From Fasciola hepatica (taxonomy: Eukaryota > Platyhelminthes > Trematoda > Plagiorchiida > Fasciolidae), in NCBI GenBank assembly GCA_948099385.1, contig CANUEZ040000113.1, forward strand, positions 5,654,501 through 5,718,500: a DNA stretch of 64,000 nt. The letters run 5' to 3'. Each line of letters opens with the position of its first letter. The first letter of the stretch is position 1. A model generated the notes under the pieces. The model saw only the letters and a list, made by a program, of their open reading frames with translations, searched no databases and was not told the origin of the DNA. Positions 53,501 through 63,863 of this stretch are shown in pieces. The position numbers and the translations under genes are program-made.

Positions 53501-56500
53501 CTATCCAGTTTGGCCCGTTGTGCAAGGCCAATCTGGCTTGACTGTGACCACTCGTCCGCGTCAGTTTATCCTATGCGCGCTTGGTTGTGTGGTGCTCCGA
53601 CCAACTGCCGCTGTCATTTGGGGCCCGTTGTGTCTCGGACATCTGTGGCTAGTCTACGCTCAGTCACGTGGTGCATTTGGATCGGAGAAAGAGGAGAAGG
53701 TGAACAAGTCAGTGCTCTTGTGTTTCCAATAACCCTTCGTCCATTATCGCATTCACATGGTGGTTCGGTTAGGTTCATTCAGCCATCAACCTCGCACTTC
53801 CATGTTCTGGTTTTGGTTGCTGCCTCGGGCATCATCAAGTTGAGGGCAGAATGAATAATAATAATAATAACAATAATAATAATGATAATAATAGTAACAA
53901 TAATAATAACAACGATAAACTAACCATTTCGAATTGCGCTGGGGCAGGAACGGAATCAGGTTCACGTAGCTTTTGTTCAGTGTGCCCTGTACCCAGGAGT
54001 TCTGATATTTCTAATAAAGATCCCTTCCGACGGAGCACGTCTAGAAGGCATTTTGCATCGCAAATGTCATGTGCTGTCGCGTGACTGGATTGTCTCAGTG
54101 TGAACGCTTTCCCTATTAGGCGACGTATGGTACTGTAGATAGATTGTTCACTTAGATTATGTCGGTTAGCGTCTTCGCACGTTAAGAATTCTCTGGTGTC
54201 TTCTATCATTTTCAGTCATCTATAAGGTCGATGTGATAACATGCATTGATCTGTTCGCAGTCGAGTGCCTTCTTCAGTCCTTTTCCGATTTCACTGAGAG
54301 ATCCTCTGGAATCGATTGCCTTTGAACACTATCGGCGTTTGGCTATAGTTAGCTAAGGGGGATTGCTGGGATCTGGTAAGGGAACCTGATCAACACTATA
54401 CGGCGTAATGTTTTAAACCTTTAAGGTCAGGCACCTGATATTCACAAGTTACGTTGGCTGTGACGATGTTATTCGTGTTCCCTGATGAATATTCTTCGGA
54501 CACATTCACTGTTTGCTGTGTACGATAGCGTTCAAGTGATGGTAAGCCCACGACAATGAACTTCGCCCACCGATCCTGACCTTTTTGGACATACTGTATC
54601 TTGGAATCTGTAGCTATTGGCTTTTTCTGTGGTCATTTTCTGACACGTGCAGCACCACAGTATCGTGCATACCATCACGTCTTCTTGCTTCCGCCCATTC
54701 TGATTGAAAGGCCCCATTCGCTCTATCTTTTATGCAATATTTTGTACCTTTCATCTTAACTCGACAGGCTTCAATAATGGTCTGATCATAAAGCACACTG
54801 TGTTCCAGAAGACACGTCGGATTAGAACAGTCATAGGGTATGCATCCTCCTCAAGTATTAACATCATCATTCACCGCGAGATCAGTTTCTGCTCTTTTGT
54901 CTACTGAATGCTACTGTGTCTTAAGCTACTTATTGACGACTAGTGATACTTATAAGAGAGAGCGAATGTTACGTAAGGTGAATTCGATGTACTTCTTCGC
55001 AACGCTTTACCTGAATATCCAGCATAAACAAACAACTCTTGTCTATCTTTCATGAGATTTATTTCTGACCGATATTTCCTCCGCTCTTTACTTCATTCCC
55101 TAAGACTGCTCTTTTGTTTGCTCTATGATTGTACATAAACTGATGAATCGGAAGAGGTAAGAAACCCGTAACCACAAGAGTCCGCAGTAGAGACCGATAA
55201 CTACTGTGATCCGCAGATGTGGAACGAAAGACCGCATAAGGCCGTAGTAGACCAAGTTTGATAACGAGCCGGACGATAGCAGTGCTGTATACCACCAAAT
55301 TGGATTCATTATTGTTGTGGTTCGAACTCGCGTGTTCAAGCTCATAAGACTATTTCTGGTCCATTCTGTTTAGATGGACAACTTTATTTTCGTTGTTGTA
55401 TGCTGAATTTGAAACAGAACAAAATCGAAATTTCACCGCCATGTAAGCCAGAGACCCACACTGGTATGTTCACTTAAGCCAACCAGAATAATTATTCGGT
55501 CCCAGTGTCTCATTGTCAACCTTTGCCGACCATCAGTCATTCTCGGAAATGGCCTATGAACAGTCCAGTTTATTGGTTGCGAACAACTGGTCTTTGCTGA
55601 TCAAGTGCGAAAAGTTAACTTCTGATGGTAAAGACACACTTTATCGTATATAACCATCTATAAATTATATGCACTATGATATAATGCCCTTCCATCACTG
55701 GCTTTTTTAAGGACACATGCAGTAGTCAAGCTCTGTAGGCTGTTCTCAGCAACTGAACGCCTTCGTTGGACTTAGGTCCCCGCAGAGAAGTCGTCCATTA
55801 TAGCAGTGGATCGCTGTGCAAGTAGCGGGCTTTTGCCATTCATAGCCAGTGGCGAAAGGATGCTTGATCATGCAGTGTATTTTTTCAACAAACTATTGAT
55901 AATCAACACGGATAATCTGATGGTTAGGTGTTTGACTCACCATCGTTTAGCCCAGGTTCGCGTTCCACTGAAGGCTCAGCGGATGCGCGCTGTTGATGAT
56001 TCTCAACAAGGATGAAATAGCTGTGCAGTGCCTCAATGGTGGGTTTATGTTGCATGACTAATCAATATTCAAATCTAATCTCCTATTGCTCTAATACATT
56101 TGTTAAGTCCTCGCAAAATCCACGTCTCTCGAGTCATACAGTTTCCAAAGGTTTTATCTGCTACTCGATGTTGGTCGATTAGTGGTGGTCAAGCGGTTCT
56201 AGTCCCGCCCTCTCCGGTCACTTTGGTGGCCGACAGTAATTCGCTGTCGCCGGCTGGTTAACACATCTGATCTATTGGGATATTATGTGGTTCTCCATCG
56301 CTCCAAGTCTCAGAGTTGGATTTCCCAATTACCCCAGTTAATGTGGTGCTTTTTGGATACCGTGCAAGTACTAGGGAAAAATAAGTAACCATGTCAAGCA
56401 AAGAATGACATGACCAGCGTGACCTGATGACAATTCAAGTTAAGAAACTCCGAGGAAGAACTGATCTTGAGTCTCATTTTCGCACGCTTGTGATCTGTCT

Positions 56501-59500
56501 GGTCATCAGCTATATGTTGTAATTCAGGGTCAGTTTGTTGTAACCCTCGTCGTCTATTTGCTCTTTTTGTACTCGATCTTCGCTTCGCAACGAATCTCCA
56601 GAGTAGAACTTTAACGCATCTGCACTTTGTGGGATAATTATATTGATGACTAGAAAATACGTTATTCAGAGTACTCATGGAAGTATGCTGAATGTGCATG
56701 CAGTTGGTTACATCATCGTCTGGGTGATTACACTGCTAATATGCCAGGTCATGTGATTGCTTGGGCGTCCGCCTCCGATTTTATGTGCTGCCCAAGTCTG
56801 ACTGATCTTGTGTTGAACTTGCGGTGACATCTTTTGATTTTTAAAACCCCTGACATTAAACATTTCATGAGATAAAACACATAATCCAAGAAATGTTAGA
56901 GGTAGCCCAAATTGTTTTTATCAAGCCAGACATTTGGAAGTCCAAGTGGTAGGGATGTGCAAATGTTTATAAGTACTAGCCCCATCTCCGTTTGTTTAAC
57001 AGTGTTAATCTCATCTTAATTTTATCATAAAAGGGACAAGATGCGAAAACTCGGCACGTTTCAAAGCGTTTTTATCGAATACCTTATCTGGGGGATCGCA
57101 TTGCTTCTGTCTTCTGTTCTTGCGGATCGCTGGGCCTATGGTCGATGGACAGTGAACCAATGGAATTTTATTCGATTTAATCTTCTCGATGGTGGATCAC
57201 ATACGTACGGTATTCATCCGTGGCATTGGTATCTGAGTCAAGGCCTGCCCGCTATGCTTCTCACACAAATCCCGTTCTTATTCTTGGGCATCTATGGTGA
57301 TTGGTCTGCCAAGAGACGACAAAAGCAAAGAATTCCATGTCGTTTACTTGCTTGTTTGTTCGTGTGGACCACATTCTGTTACAGGTGACTACATGGAACT
57401 GCTTTTTTCTTCTATTATTGATCTGGTTCTCATTTCGAATGTTTAGGAATGTGCGTTAACCAGAACCCTCAGGGTGAACTCGTAACGGGACCGCCATCAG
57501 TCATTTAATGGACTAGGGATTGCTCTGTTGTTCGTTATCAAACATGTCTCGAAGTGTATGGTAAGGGGATGGGCATCTGCCCGCCTACGGATAAATAGCG
57601 AATGTCGGTATGTTTGTCATTGGTGTACTATCGCTTCTCGTTTCTGAAATTTTCATTCATTTCCACTCAACACTCTTTAGAATGTAATGGGGACAAATAC
57701 TCAGTTGATTTTATTCTGCTACTACGAACGATTTGCCGCCAGCAGATTTTCAGGATCTTGGTCCTCAGTGGTAATCACTCGTCCGCAGGCGGTCATTGTT
57801 AATAGATGTACAAATTTTTCACGATAATTCGTCATTTTACAAGTTTCTGGAATGCGTTTTATGCAGTCATCAATGAGTTCATTGACTGAACCGTGGTTCC
57901 CACTCAGAAAGAGTAAATAATGTATGAATGAATTAAAACGAGATATTCCAGTCGACGACTGTCATAGTCATTGATAGATCAGGCTCTGTGGCTAGACTGT
58001 TCGTTCACCAGTGCGTTGACTCCGTTGTTGATGACGCAGCTTCCGACACTGCATTTTTGTATTCACCATTGAGCTACTACTCCGGGATCAGTAACCTAAA
58101 TCTAAATTCGAACTGAACATGATGAGAACCGTCGATGTTAACTCAGTAGACTTTCCACCAGCAGAACATAGTTCATTTTGATCTTACTGATAGTGCCATT
58201 GTTAGGCGTAGGCTAGCAAAGTTGGGTTATTCCTGGGCCGGATTTATTATTGATTTAAGCCAAGGGATCAATAATGATTACGCACTGATTTATCTAACAG
58301 AATCCTTCTAACGTCGCATACCTACTCCTATCTTAGCACGCCCAGATTCTATTGCACAAATAACCTTGTCCAAGCTTCATAACAGACCTGTTCATCAAGA
58401 CTTCATTCTTTGCTGCATTACCTGGCAGAGCACTTCGTATTGAAGATAATCATTTTTTTATTACTGCTACCGTTGGTGTTCTACCCATTCCTCTTGTACG
58501 CAATTAATCAGTTTTCTTGGACACAAGGAATTCCGGTTTTTGTTCCCGATCTTACCGGCCGCAATGTACTTTTGCGGTCGTGGTACCACGATCGTCTTGA
58601 AGCAACGTTCAGCTCGCGAGAAGCGCACCCTGGTCTCATCAGCGGTCATACTAGGTGTTTTGGTCACACAGGTCCCCGTACTGTTGTACACGAGCTTAGT
58701 TCATCAACGTGGCACCTTAGACGCTATCCAATTTGTCGGTCGCCTAGTGGAAGAGCAGCATCCATACGAGCAACCGAATCGGTCTTCGATTAATATGTGG
58801 ACACCGGATGACTGGCATATATTATGTCTGATGCCTTGCCACTCTGTGCCATCGGTTGGGTAAGTTTAGATACTCAGTTACAAATTTATTTCTCTCTCTA
58901 AATTATACAATAGAACGTGGTTGACCGCATTAGAAGAGTGATTATTTGCTTATTGAAATTCGAATGGATCTCTCTTTTCTAATTTCCTTGTGATACATTT
59001 TAAAAAAATATATAAAATATAAAATTCTATATAACTTAATAATACTCATTATTATTATGCTCACCCAATGGGTAAGTTTCAAAAAGTTAGTGTGAATCGG
59101 TGGTCGTACCGGTTTATAAGAAAGGGACAGGTTCTCCTGTGAAAAACCTCAGGGGAATAAGCGGTGATAAACGGTAATCCCCACCGTCATCCGGCTGGGT
59201 ACCATACCTGACCTACTGAGACCCTACGTGGTTATTCACTGTAAGTGTCAGGGTCTGATCGTCGGTTATCACCAGTACTGCAATGGACCTTTGTGGCTGC
59301 GGGGTGTAAACCCTTTCTAACGCACTCATGCTCAGGCGTGTAATAAAAAAGTCTTGTTGGCATCGCATCTAAATTGTTCGCCGTCTAGTTAACATCCACG
59401 AACAGTGCATGCGCGAGAATCAGGCTGTGTTCAGATCTGGTTTAGATTGTATTGATCACATCTTCACTCTTCGACAAATTTTAGAACGTAGGCACACGTT

Positions 59501-61641
59501 CCATAGACCCACCATATCTGTTTATCTTGATCTGAAAGCGGCGTCCGACTTGGTCGACTACAGTTCTCCGGCATTGCCTGTTGTTGAAGGGTGGACCAGA
59601 GAAATTCATTTCTACCATAAATTCCCTGTACATGAACAGCCGAATCCGAGTTTGGACTTACAGCAATCTTTCACCTGAGTTTATCACAAGTGGTGTACGT
59701 CAGGATTACATCCTTTCAGTTTTTTCTCTTCACCTTTGTGATTGTGAGGTCCTAGAGACCGTTTTTTATATGATGCATACGATTGTCGTCCAGTTATTGA
59801 GTGACTCGCAGATAAGCGAACCCCCAATCCCATGGCACAGGACGCAAGCTGGATTCACTTCGTGTACTGTAGGACAAATTATCAAACAGTAGCAACAACC
59901 TGCTTCAAATTGTGGGCAAACCGACCACAGAATCAAGACAGTCAACAAAGGCTTCAAAATGCCCAGGCAACAATAGACAGAAAACACCTGAGACGGCGAT
60001 TCAGGAGCGAGTCAAGTGGTTTACGGAAAAGGTCCTTATGGGCGGGGGGGGGGGGGGGGTTAACCAATGAACGGTCAGAAGAGAAGTAGTTGTACGAGCA
60101 ACACACACAAGCGTGATGGAAAACGAGCGGGATAGCTATGGCTATGAGAAAATGGCAAGGGCAGAACGAAATGGCCAAAATTCAGTCATTCACATAGATA
60201 GGGCAGATAGAGATAGAAAAATAATTAATAATAGTTACGCCTAAACGTTTAGGCCTTCTCAAGTAACCCAGGCAATTATGATGTAATAACAAGGCGGGTC
60301 ATGGATACCAGTGGGTCAGTGGACATAGATTTCAAAACTGGGAGGAAGGCTACGTAAGCGATAAGATCTCTTTACGGTCAAAGTGCAATACGCACGGATA
60401 AGATCAACAATAGACCCATGGCAATTAAGGTCAATCAAAACCTGTCATAGAAAAAAGACTAAAGTTGCTTGACGCAATTGGATTGAGCAAACAAGCTATC
60501 ACGCGGGTGTTGAAGCGAGAGGATTGTGGTCAGCATGGAAACCAGTGGCCTAAGCGCATGGGCAACAAAGAAACTGTTTGGTAAATACAATGCAAAGTTT
60601 GTAGTGGATAGCACTGGATCTGAAATAAACCGGTGTAAAGGAGTTCCTTGATGTGGCGGGCTGAATTTCCGTATCCAATTTCAATAAATATTTACATATG
60701 AGGATAGTGGTATTAAACTTATCCCAGGTGGAAAAGTGCCAGACCTTGAATATCCGAACAACATTTCTTCTGATTGAAGACCCAAGTAGGTTGCAAGCTT
60801 TTCTGGACAGGTTGACTGACTGCGTAGTAATGTTCGTTATGCGCTTCGCACCATTATTTCTGAATAAGGTTGCTGCTACGGGATAGCAGCTGAATCCAGA
60901 GCGCAACCTTGTGGCTCTATGAACTGAACTGACCCAGTGGGCAGTTCTAACTGAGACCTTGCCTACCATTATGAATTTGTCTGAATCTTAATGGTTTAGA
61001 ACGACTGACTAATTATTTGAACTGTGAAGGTGAAGTTTGCCGCAATTGGTTCTGATCACTGGTCCATAAATGATGATCCTGCCCGAAATCAGTTCTTTTT
61101 GCTGAACTTTCAACCATTTGCCTGCCGATTAGAAAGGGGTAAAAACAATGCATGGATATTGGGAGAATCGTGTATTGTCTGGCGACCCAGCCACAGACTC
61201 GCTTTTGACCGAAGAAACCACTCGACCCCCACCGGTCGTCATGCCACTGGTTTATTTTCTTTCTCTTTATTTCCTTCCAGTTTTTTGCACAGAAATATCA
61301 CCATTCGACAACTGAAGTGTGATCCGGATCTATCGCGTTGGTTCGGTGAAGCTGATCCGCACTCGGACGAAGCAGATCATTTCTACGCGCATCCGACCGC
61401 GTGGCTTTGGTCTCAACTTTATCCGATCGAAATGAGTCCGAAATCTCCTCACGTGATTCTGCTCTTCGATCATCTGTTTCAAACTGCGCCTCAGGTTCAG
61501 CATTTGTTAATAACTCAATGGCCCTATAGAGTGTGTGGTCGTTTTTTCCACGCTCATTTGCTCACTCACAGCCGATACGGTCACCATGTGTTGACACTGT
61601 GTCGGTCCGACCTGTCTGCTCCACTTGTTATAGACCCCTAG
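40248..61641 (+). CDS. PIGB: GPI mannosyltransferase 3 (GT22 family)
   Basis: Six exons (40248-40401, 42025-42247, 53397-53699, 57041-57384, 58512-58859, 61281-61641) join in phase to about 576 residues. PIGB is a multi-pass ER membrane enzyme that adds the third mannose to the GPI-anchor core, using dolichol-phosphate-mannose. Conserved blocks in order: FVPDEFWQSIEVAH, YGSFTWEWRP, LRSPLHPMLIA, CSPRPLANCLEWALTT, VLRPTAAVIW, WNFIRFNLL, GIHPWHWYLSQGLP, GHKEFRFLFPILP, LVHQRGTLD, MPCHSVP, DEADHFYAHP. The HPDE-like first luminal loop reads VPDE. Alternating hydrophobic segments fit about ten membrane passes. The N-terminal Met exon was not found. Intron 2 (11 kb) carries a nearly full-length RTE LINE. 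The glycosyltransferase has no visible break. Confidence 0.92.
40560..41345 (+). mobile_element. RTE C-terminal fragments (two)
   Basis: About 40560-40830 reads LKRLRW.EHVLCM and, later, VGLQETRSPNGWMH in the place of the RTE GWGPKDL tail. About 41215-41345 reads LTRLKWLRLVLP and IPRRAMFVEAAKD. Both are 5'-truncated scraps in PIGB intron 1. Confidence 0.45.
42025..42247 (+). CDS. PIGB: PIGB exon with FTWEW and LRSPLHP motifs
   Basis: CCACTAG acceptor. The first base completes Gly, then YGSFTWEWRPDVALRSPLHP, and the exon ends PETAK|GTACGT in phase 0. Confidence 0.85.
42508..42537. repeat. GT microsatellite
   Basis: About 13 GT units with one interruption, in PIGB intron 2. Confidence 0.9.
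42984..43180 (+). mobile_element. C-terminus and tail of a different RTE-like LINE
   Basis: VETWITIRTELASDRRAWSA, then VVRDIHEAGLSSRER to TAG at 43134: the W...DR..W...VRD...A pattern found at the C-terminus of RTE-like proteins, unlike the two long copies here. The following TGTAACACGATAACGATTA (43162) recurs at 48840 and may be its 3' tail. Confidence 0.45.
44072..44083. repeat. Target-site duplication, 5' side of RTE element 2
   Basis: AGTCGACGTTTC, identical to 47620-47631. Confidence 0.85.
44084..47619 (+). mobile_element. RTE-clade LINE, element 2 (slightly 5'-truncated)
   Basis: About 3.5 kb, aligning base for base with element 1 from its position 14048 to the (GAT)n tail; most differences are single substitutions. 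It lacks the first ~310 bp of 5' UTR. Flanked by the perfect 12-bp duplication AGTCGACGTTTC. Its insertion point lies inside a hammerhead-like repeat. It lies in PIGB intron 2, same strand as the gene. Confidence 0.9.
44091..47420 (+). pseudogene. RTE element 2 endonuclease-RT coding region with four stops
   Basis: One continuous frame from the endonuclease (SFNVRTLMQAGQ, SAYAPTDCSS, VVLAGDFNAQVGKL) through RT (QAGFRPGRGCID, LFLDLKSAFDSVDR, GVRQGCPLSPFLFN, LDYADDVACL) to the C-terminus (LLYGCETWSLRAED, RLRWLGHVLHM, SNQND, stop). Four in-frame stops interrupt it at 45060, 45180, 46200 and 46683; element 1 has sense codons at all but the deleted stretch. There is no frameshift. So this copy decayed by point mutation, whereas element 1 decayed by deletion. 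Confidence 0.85.
47620..47662 (-). repeat. Hammerhead-like repeat motif, interrupted by RTE element 2
   Basis: On the - strand: GGTC, TTGAGAAA, a perfect 6-bp hairpin GGTTAC/GTAACC, then GAAACGTCGACT. The GAAAC-GTC junction and pairing GTC/GAC mimic the minimal hammerheads known from Penelope-like elements, but the CTGANGA core is mutated (TTGAGAA). Confidence 0.4.
47685..47815 (+). repeat. Interspersed repeat shared with 61018 and 49195
   Basis: GAATTGTGAAGATAGACTTT...AGTGATGATC...AGTTCTTCTT aligns with 61018-61150, and its later part with 49230-49310 (GCCATGTTTCTGCCTATCAG). Class unknown. Confidence 0.4.
47860..49190. other. PIGB intron 2, unclassified
   Basis: An open - strand frame (47860-48159) of Ser/Leu/Ala-rich sequence is not recognisable. 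TGTAACACGATAGCGATTA at 48840 repeats the RTE-like tail seen at 43162. Confidence 0.3.
49599..49609. repeat. Poly-C run
   Basis: Eleven consecutive C. Confidence 0.9.
50461..50517. repeat. TA microsatellite
   Basis: About 28 TA units in PIGB intron 2. No RTE-derived repeat flanks it, unlike the one at 9557. Confidence 0.95.
51170..51790 (-). mobile_element. RTE endonuclease fragment, older subfamily
   Basis: On the - strand: CSPDVIKDNLYQKLHELLHK, ASRADTAVLTVLNARVDQLS (GDFNARV equivalent, mutated), GPFGLDFCRSENRGRLL, FLSGTNFKPSNR. It matches YDALATLVRSSK...GDFNAQVGKL...FLSSTNFRHS of the long copies but is diverged. Confidence 0.65.
51791..53396. other. PIGB intron 2, nothing recognised
   Basis: No coding or repeat family I can support until the exon at 53397. 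Confidence 0.4.
53397..53699 (+). CDS. PIGB: PIGB exon with PLANCLEW and RPTA motifs
   Basis: CCCTTAG acceptor. It continues directly from PETAK with WVLFHQLANWFTAFC, as in the family, then VLRPTAAVIW. The donor is AAG|GTGAAC, phase 0; the 3' edge is slightly less sure than the rest. Confidence 0.8.
53853..53920. repeat. AAT-type microsatellite
   Basis: Imperfect (AAT/AAC)n run. Seen from the - strand it is a (TTA)n tail right after an open frame, as LINE tails often are. Confidence 0.85.
53920..54790 (-). other. Unidentified coding-like stretch, possible LINE remnant
   Basis: Successive - strand frames look protein-like: KMKGTKYCIKDRANGAFQ, WAEARRRDGMHDTVVLHV, TVNVSEEYSSGN, then REFLTCEDANRHNLSEQS, AHDICDAKCLLDVLRRKG. 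The KGTKYCIKD piece recalls the RNA-binding end of LINE ORF1-type proteins, and the (TTA)n run follows as a tail would. No family is certain. Confidence 0.25.
56190..56365 (+). repeat. SINE family A copy with damaged tRNA head
   Basis: AGTGGTGGTCAAGCGGTTCTAGTCCC keeps A- and B-box traces. The body aligns with 24530-24700 (TCACTTTGGTGGCCGACAGTAAT, CACATCTGATCTATTGGGA, GTGGTTCTC). Confidence 0.55.
57041..57384 (+). CDS. PIGB: PIGB exon with HPWHWY motif
   Basis: GGGACAAG acceptor and AG|GTGACT donor, phase 0 in and 2 out. It contains DRWAYGRW, WNFIRFNLL and IHPWHWYLSQGLP, diagnostic for GPI mannosyltransferases, plus hydrophobic passes. Confidence 0.88.
58512..58859 (+). CDS. PIGB: PIGB exon with HKEFRF and HQRG motifs
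   Basis: The AATCAG acceptor follows a long T/C tract. The phase-2 join makes SFLGHKEFRFLFPILP. It continues through LVHQRGTLD and MPCHSVPS to GG|GTAAGT. Confidence 0.85.
59095..59770 (+). mobile_element. RTE RT fragment split by a SINE
   Basis: SVVVPVYKKGTGSPVKNLRGIS (59097-59163) is followed by a SINE (59164-59352), after which RT resumes with NQAVFRSGLDCIDHIFTLRQ and ISVYLDLKAASDLVDY. It ends near a broken GVRQ motif. Confidence 0.65.
59164..59352 (+). repeat. SINE family A inserted in an RTE relic
   Basis: Body of the SINE at 24540-24735 (GGTAATCC, CCGGCTGGGTACCATACCTGACCTA, GTGGTTATTCACT, TGCAATGGACC), ending GTAATAAAAAAG. The tRNA head is missing. Confidence 0.6.
59771..60690. other. 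Insertion of unknown class between two RTE pieces
   Basis: Separates RTE RT pieces at 59095-59770 and 60690-60900, which would otherwise be nearly adjacent in the protein. It contains a G16 run (60044-60059) and a 16-bp palindrome GCCTAAACGTTTAGGC (60239). Confidence 0.35.
60044..60059. repeat. Poly-G run
   Basis: Sixteen consecutive G. Length is likely to be unstable or poorly assembled. Confidence 0.9.
60690..60900 (+). mobile_element. RTE RT fragment (YADD region, decayed)
   Basis: PDLEYPNNISSD followed by EDPSRLQAFLDRLTDCVVMF and MRFAP corresponds to LDYADDIV...GMRFAPSK. The catalytic YADD is destroyed. Confidence 0.5.
61018..61150 (+). repeat. Interspersed repeat shared with 47685
   Basis: AACTGTGAAGGTGAAGTTTGCC...ATGATGATCCTGCCCG...TTGCCTGCCGATTAG aligns with 47685-47815. 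It ends just before the acceptor tract of the last PIGB exon. Confidence 0.4.
61281..61641 (+). CDS. PIGB: PIGB terminal exon
   Basis: Acceptor CTTCCAG after a strong pyrimidine tract. The phase-2 join gives GFLHRNITIRQLKCDPD, then DEADHFYAHPTAWLW and a conserved FFHAHL segment, ending in TAG. Confidence 0.85.
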
Positions 61642-63863
61642 ATTTCTTGTATATTTTTCCTATTTATTCGTAGCAAACCAGTAATCAGTGTGTCCCTAGT
61701 GCCGTATCTTGCTGTGATAGCATTTTCTACCAGTACTTTTCATGGTTCTTTTCACAATGATGTTATAGTCGATTTTTGGCAAGTACCACGCTTCTTGTGA
61801 TCTGTTGAACTTCAGACGATATTGTCCAGTCGGCTGTGTTAAAATCAGTCGAGTAGTCTTCACTCAAGTCTTCTACATTAGTCCCAGTGATACGATTTCC
61901 CTGGATTCGGACCAACGCGATTTAGCGTTTTTGTAAAAGATCAAATGTTACCAGTCTGTTTCAATGGTAGATCTGCGAACGGTCCTGTCCAGATTCAGCA
62001 TATGTGAACTTATTTTTGAATGACTGTCCCTTTCTTAGTGTAACCACATTCTCTCTTCGTTCGACTGCATTGATCATTCTTTGAATGGGATGGCTCCCAT
62101 TCCTGAGTATCAGGAAGTTGCCGACTAACCTTCTCCCCGTAGTGATGGTTACTCAAATTTGAACCCAATATCGAGCCCAGCAATGCCCCAAGCAGCGCGC
62201 CTAACGCGCTCTTTGTTGAACACATGTTGGGCAGCGCTATCTGCGCCCAATCGGGACCGCGTTGAGCTACGCCAAAAGTGCAGAAAAATCGCTGGAAATA
62301 GGTATCCTCTTTACCTCATCCATCTTAACTGCCAGTTTCTTAGTCCATTTGCCCGTTGTTCATCCTTTCGATCGAAACCGCCGATCAAAAAACATCATTT
62401 GTGAAAATCACTAAGTTTGGTATAAAAGTGGAATGTCGATAAATTGCAATTGAAAGACTGCTTCGTTCAGAACGATCGGGAGGTGTTCATCGTTCTTGGG
62501 TTACGTGGTCACCGGATCGGAAATATCAGAATGTGGAAAACTGAAGCAGTCGCACCTAAGGAAACGTTGGACAACAAAACGTTTCCGCGTGCAGATTTCA
62601 AGGATAGTTTGATTAAAATCTTCTCAATAAGACGGAGTTTTATCTGATCATTTATACATCAAAACAACTATAATCAGTGAAATAGGAAAATACCAAATAA
62701 ACTACGAGCTAAATCTTAGAAATACGTAGAATTGTGATTTATGCAAATTTTACTAGTCTCCAGAATGTCTTAGGTGTTGATTACACCAAATGAATAAAGC
62801 AATTCCAAAAGAAAAAGCGACTTGAGAGCTATTTCGAGGGGGATAATAGTTTACGTACCTGCGTTCTCGTCTTGCATTGCCTTGATTCCTAGCGGTCATG
62901 AACTAAAGCTTTGTCTTTCAGCGACACACCGGCTCTTCTGCGATTCTTGGGATAGGAGAAGCAGAGTCTGGGACTCGGCCGAAAGCAGTGAATCTTATTG
63001 ACTTACACTCGACGGCAACAGTGAGCTTGTGCTTTTTGAACAGCTTTTCAGTGCGCACTTCCAAACCAGAAGCCGTTTAATGCCAATTCGTCCCCGATGA
63101 ACGCCATCTGCTGTCACACGGAGAGACGAATACCTAATCTAGAAAAGAAAAGTTGAAAAATACAGATGTAGGTGAACGTGTGCAAAATGGGAACAACGGC
63201 GTCATAGGAGTTCTTAGAAAGCGACAAACATTTGCAAGTGGTTGTGTGAATAGATGTAGTGAGTGTGTTGAATAGCACGCTATCCACGGACAGACGATTC
63301 GATGACAAGTCGTGTGAGAAGTTACTGAAAAAGTCGAAATGTTAGGCAGGTACAGTACCAACCAATTGGCACTTTTTGCGGGCGTTTGTTAACAATAGCA
63401 GTTCTTGCGGTTTGCGTAGTGGAGTAAAATACATACAAGACACGGGGCGAATGTGTACGGCATGAACAAGAATTAAAGTATCATCAGGAGAGACATTATT
63501 TTCCTTTTGAAACAAATGTTGCTGACTTCGTGAGTTTTCGGTATAATTATTCCCCTGGTCCTACGGGTCTCTTGATGAGCGACCCGAGGTTTCCTAAATG
63601 CGACCCATAAGAAAAACTAATAGCTGCATCTCACAACGGTGGTGTATGAGATAATGTCCTTGGGTAACGCGAAATACGTGGCAAGCAGTACCTCAAAGCT
63701 TGCAGTAAGTCACCACGTTACCTCATGGTGAAAGGTTAGATAATCACCAGACAAGAACTTTGAACGAGCATCTACATTTAGTTGGGCGCACGCGGTTCTT
63801 CCAACCTGTATCTCTTGATCGGCTTGAAAAATTAAAATAGAGTGAATATGCTAGCCCGCATAG
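61642..63863. other. PIGB downstream region, nothing recognised
   Basis: No gene, RNA or repeat family that I can support. No canonical AATAAA close to the PIGB stop. Confidence 0.4.

Noticed and set aside
61024..61280. Extension of the last PIGB exon upstream in the same frame
   Set aside because: A strong pyrimidine tract and CAG lie at 61280, the phase fits only there, and the upstream part is a repeat shared with 47685.
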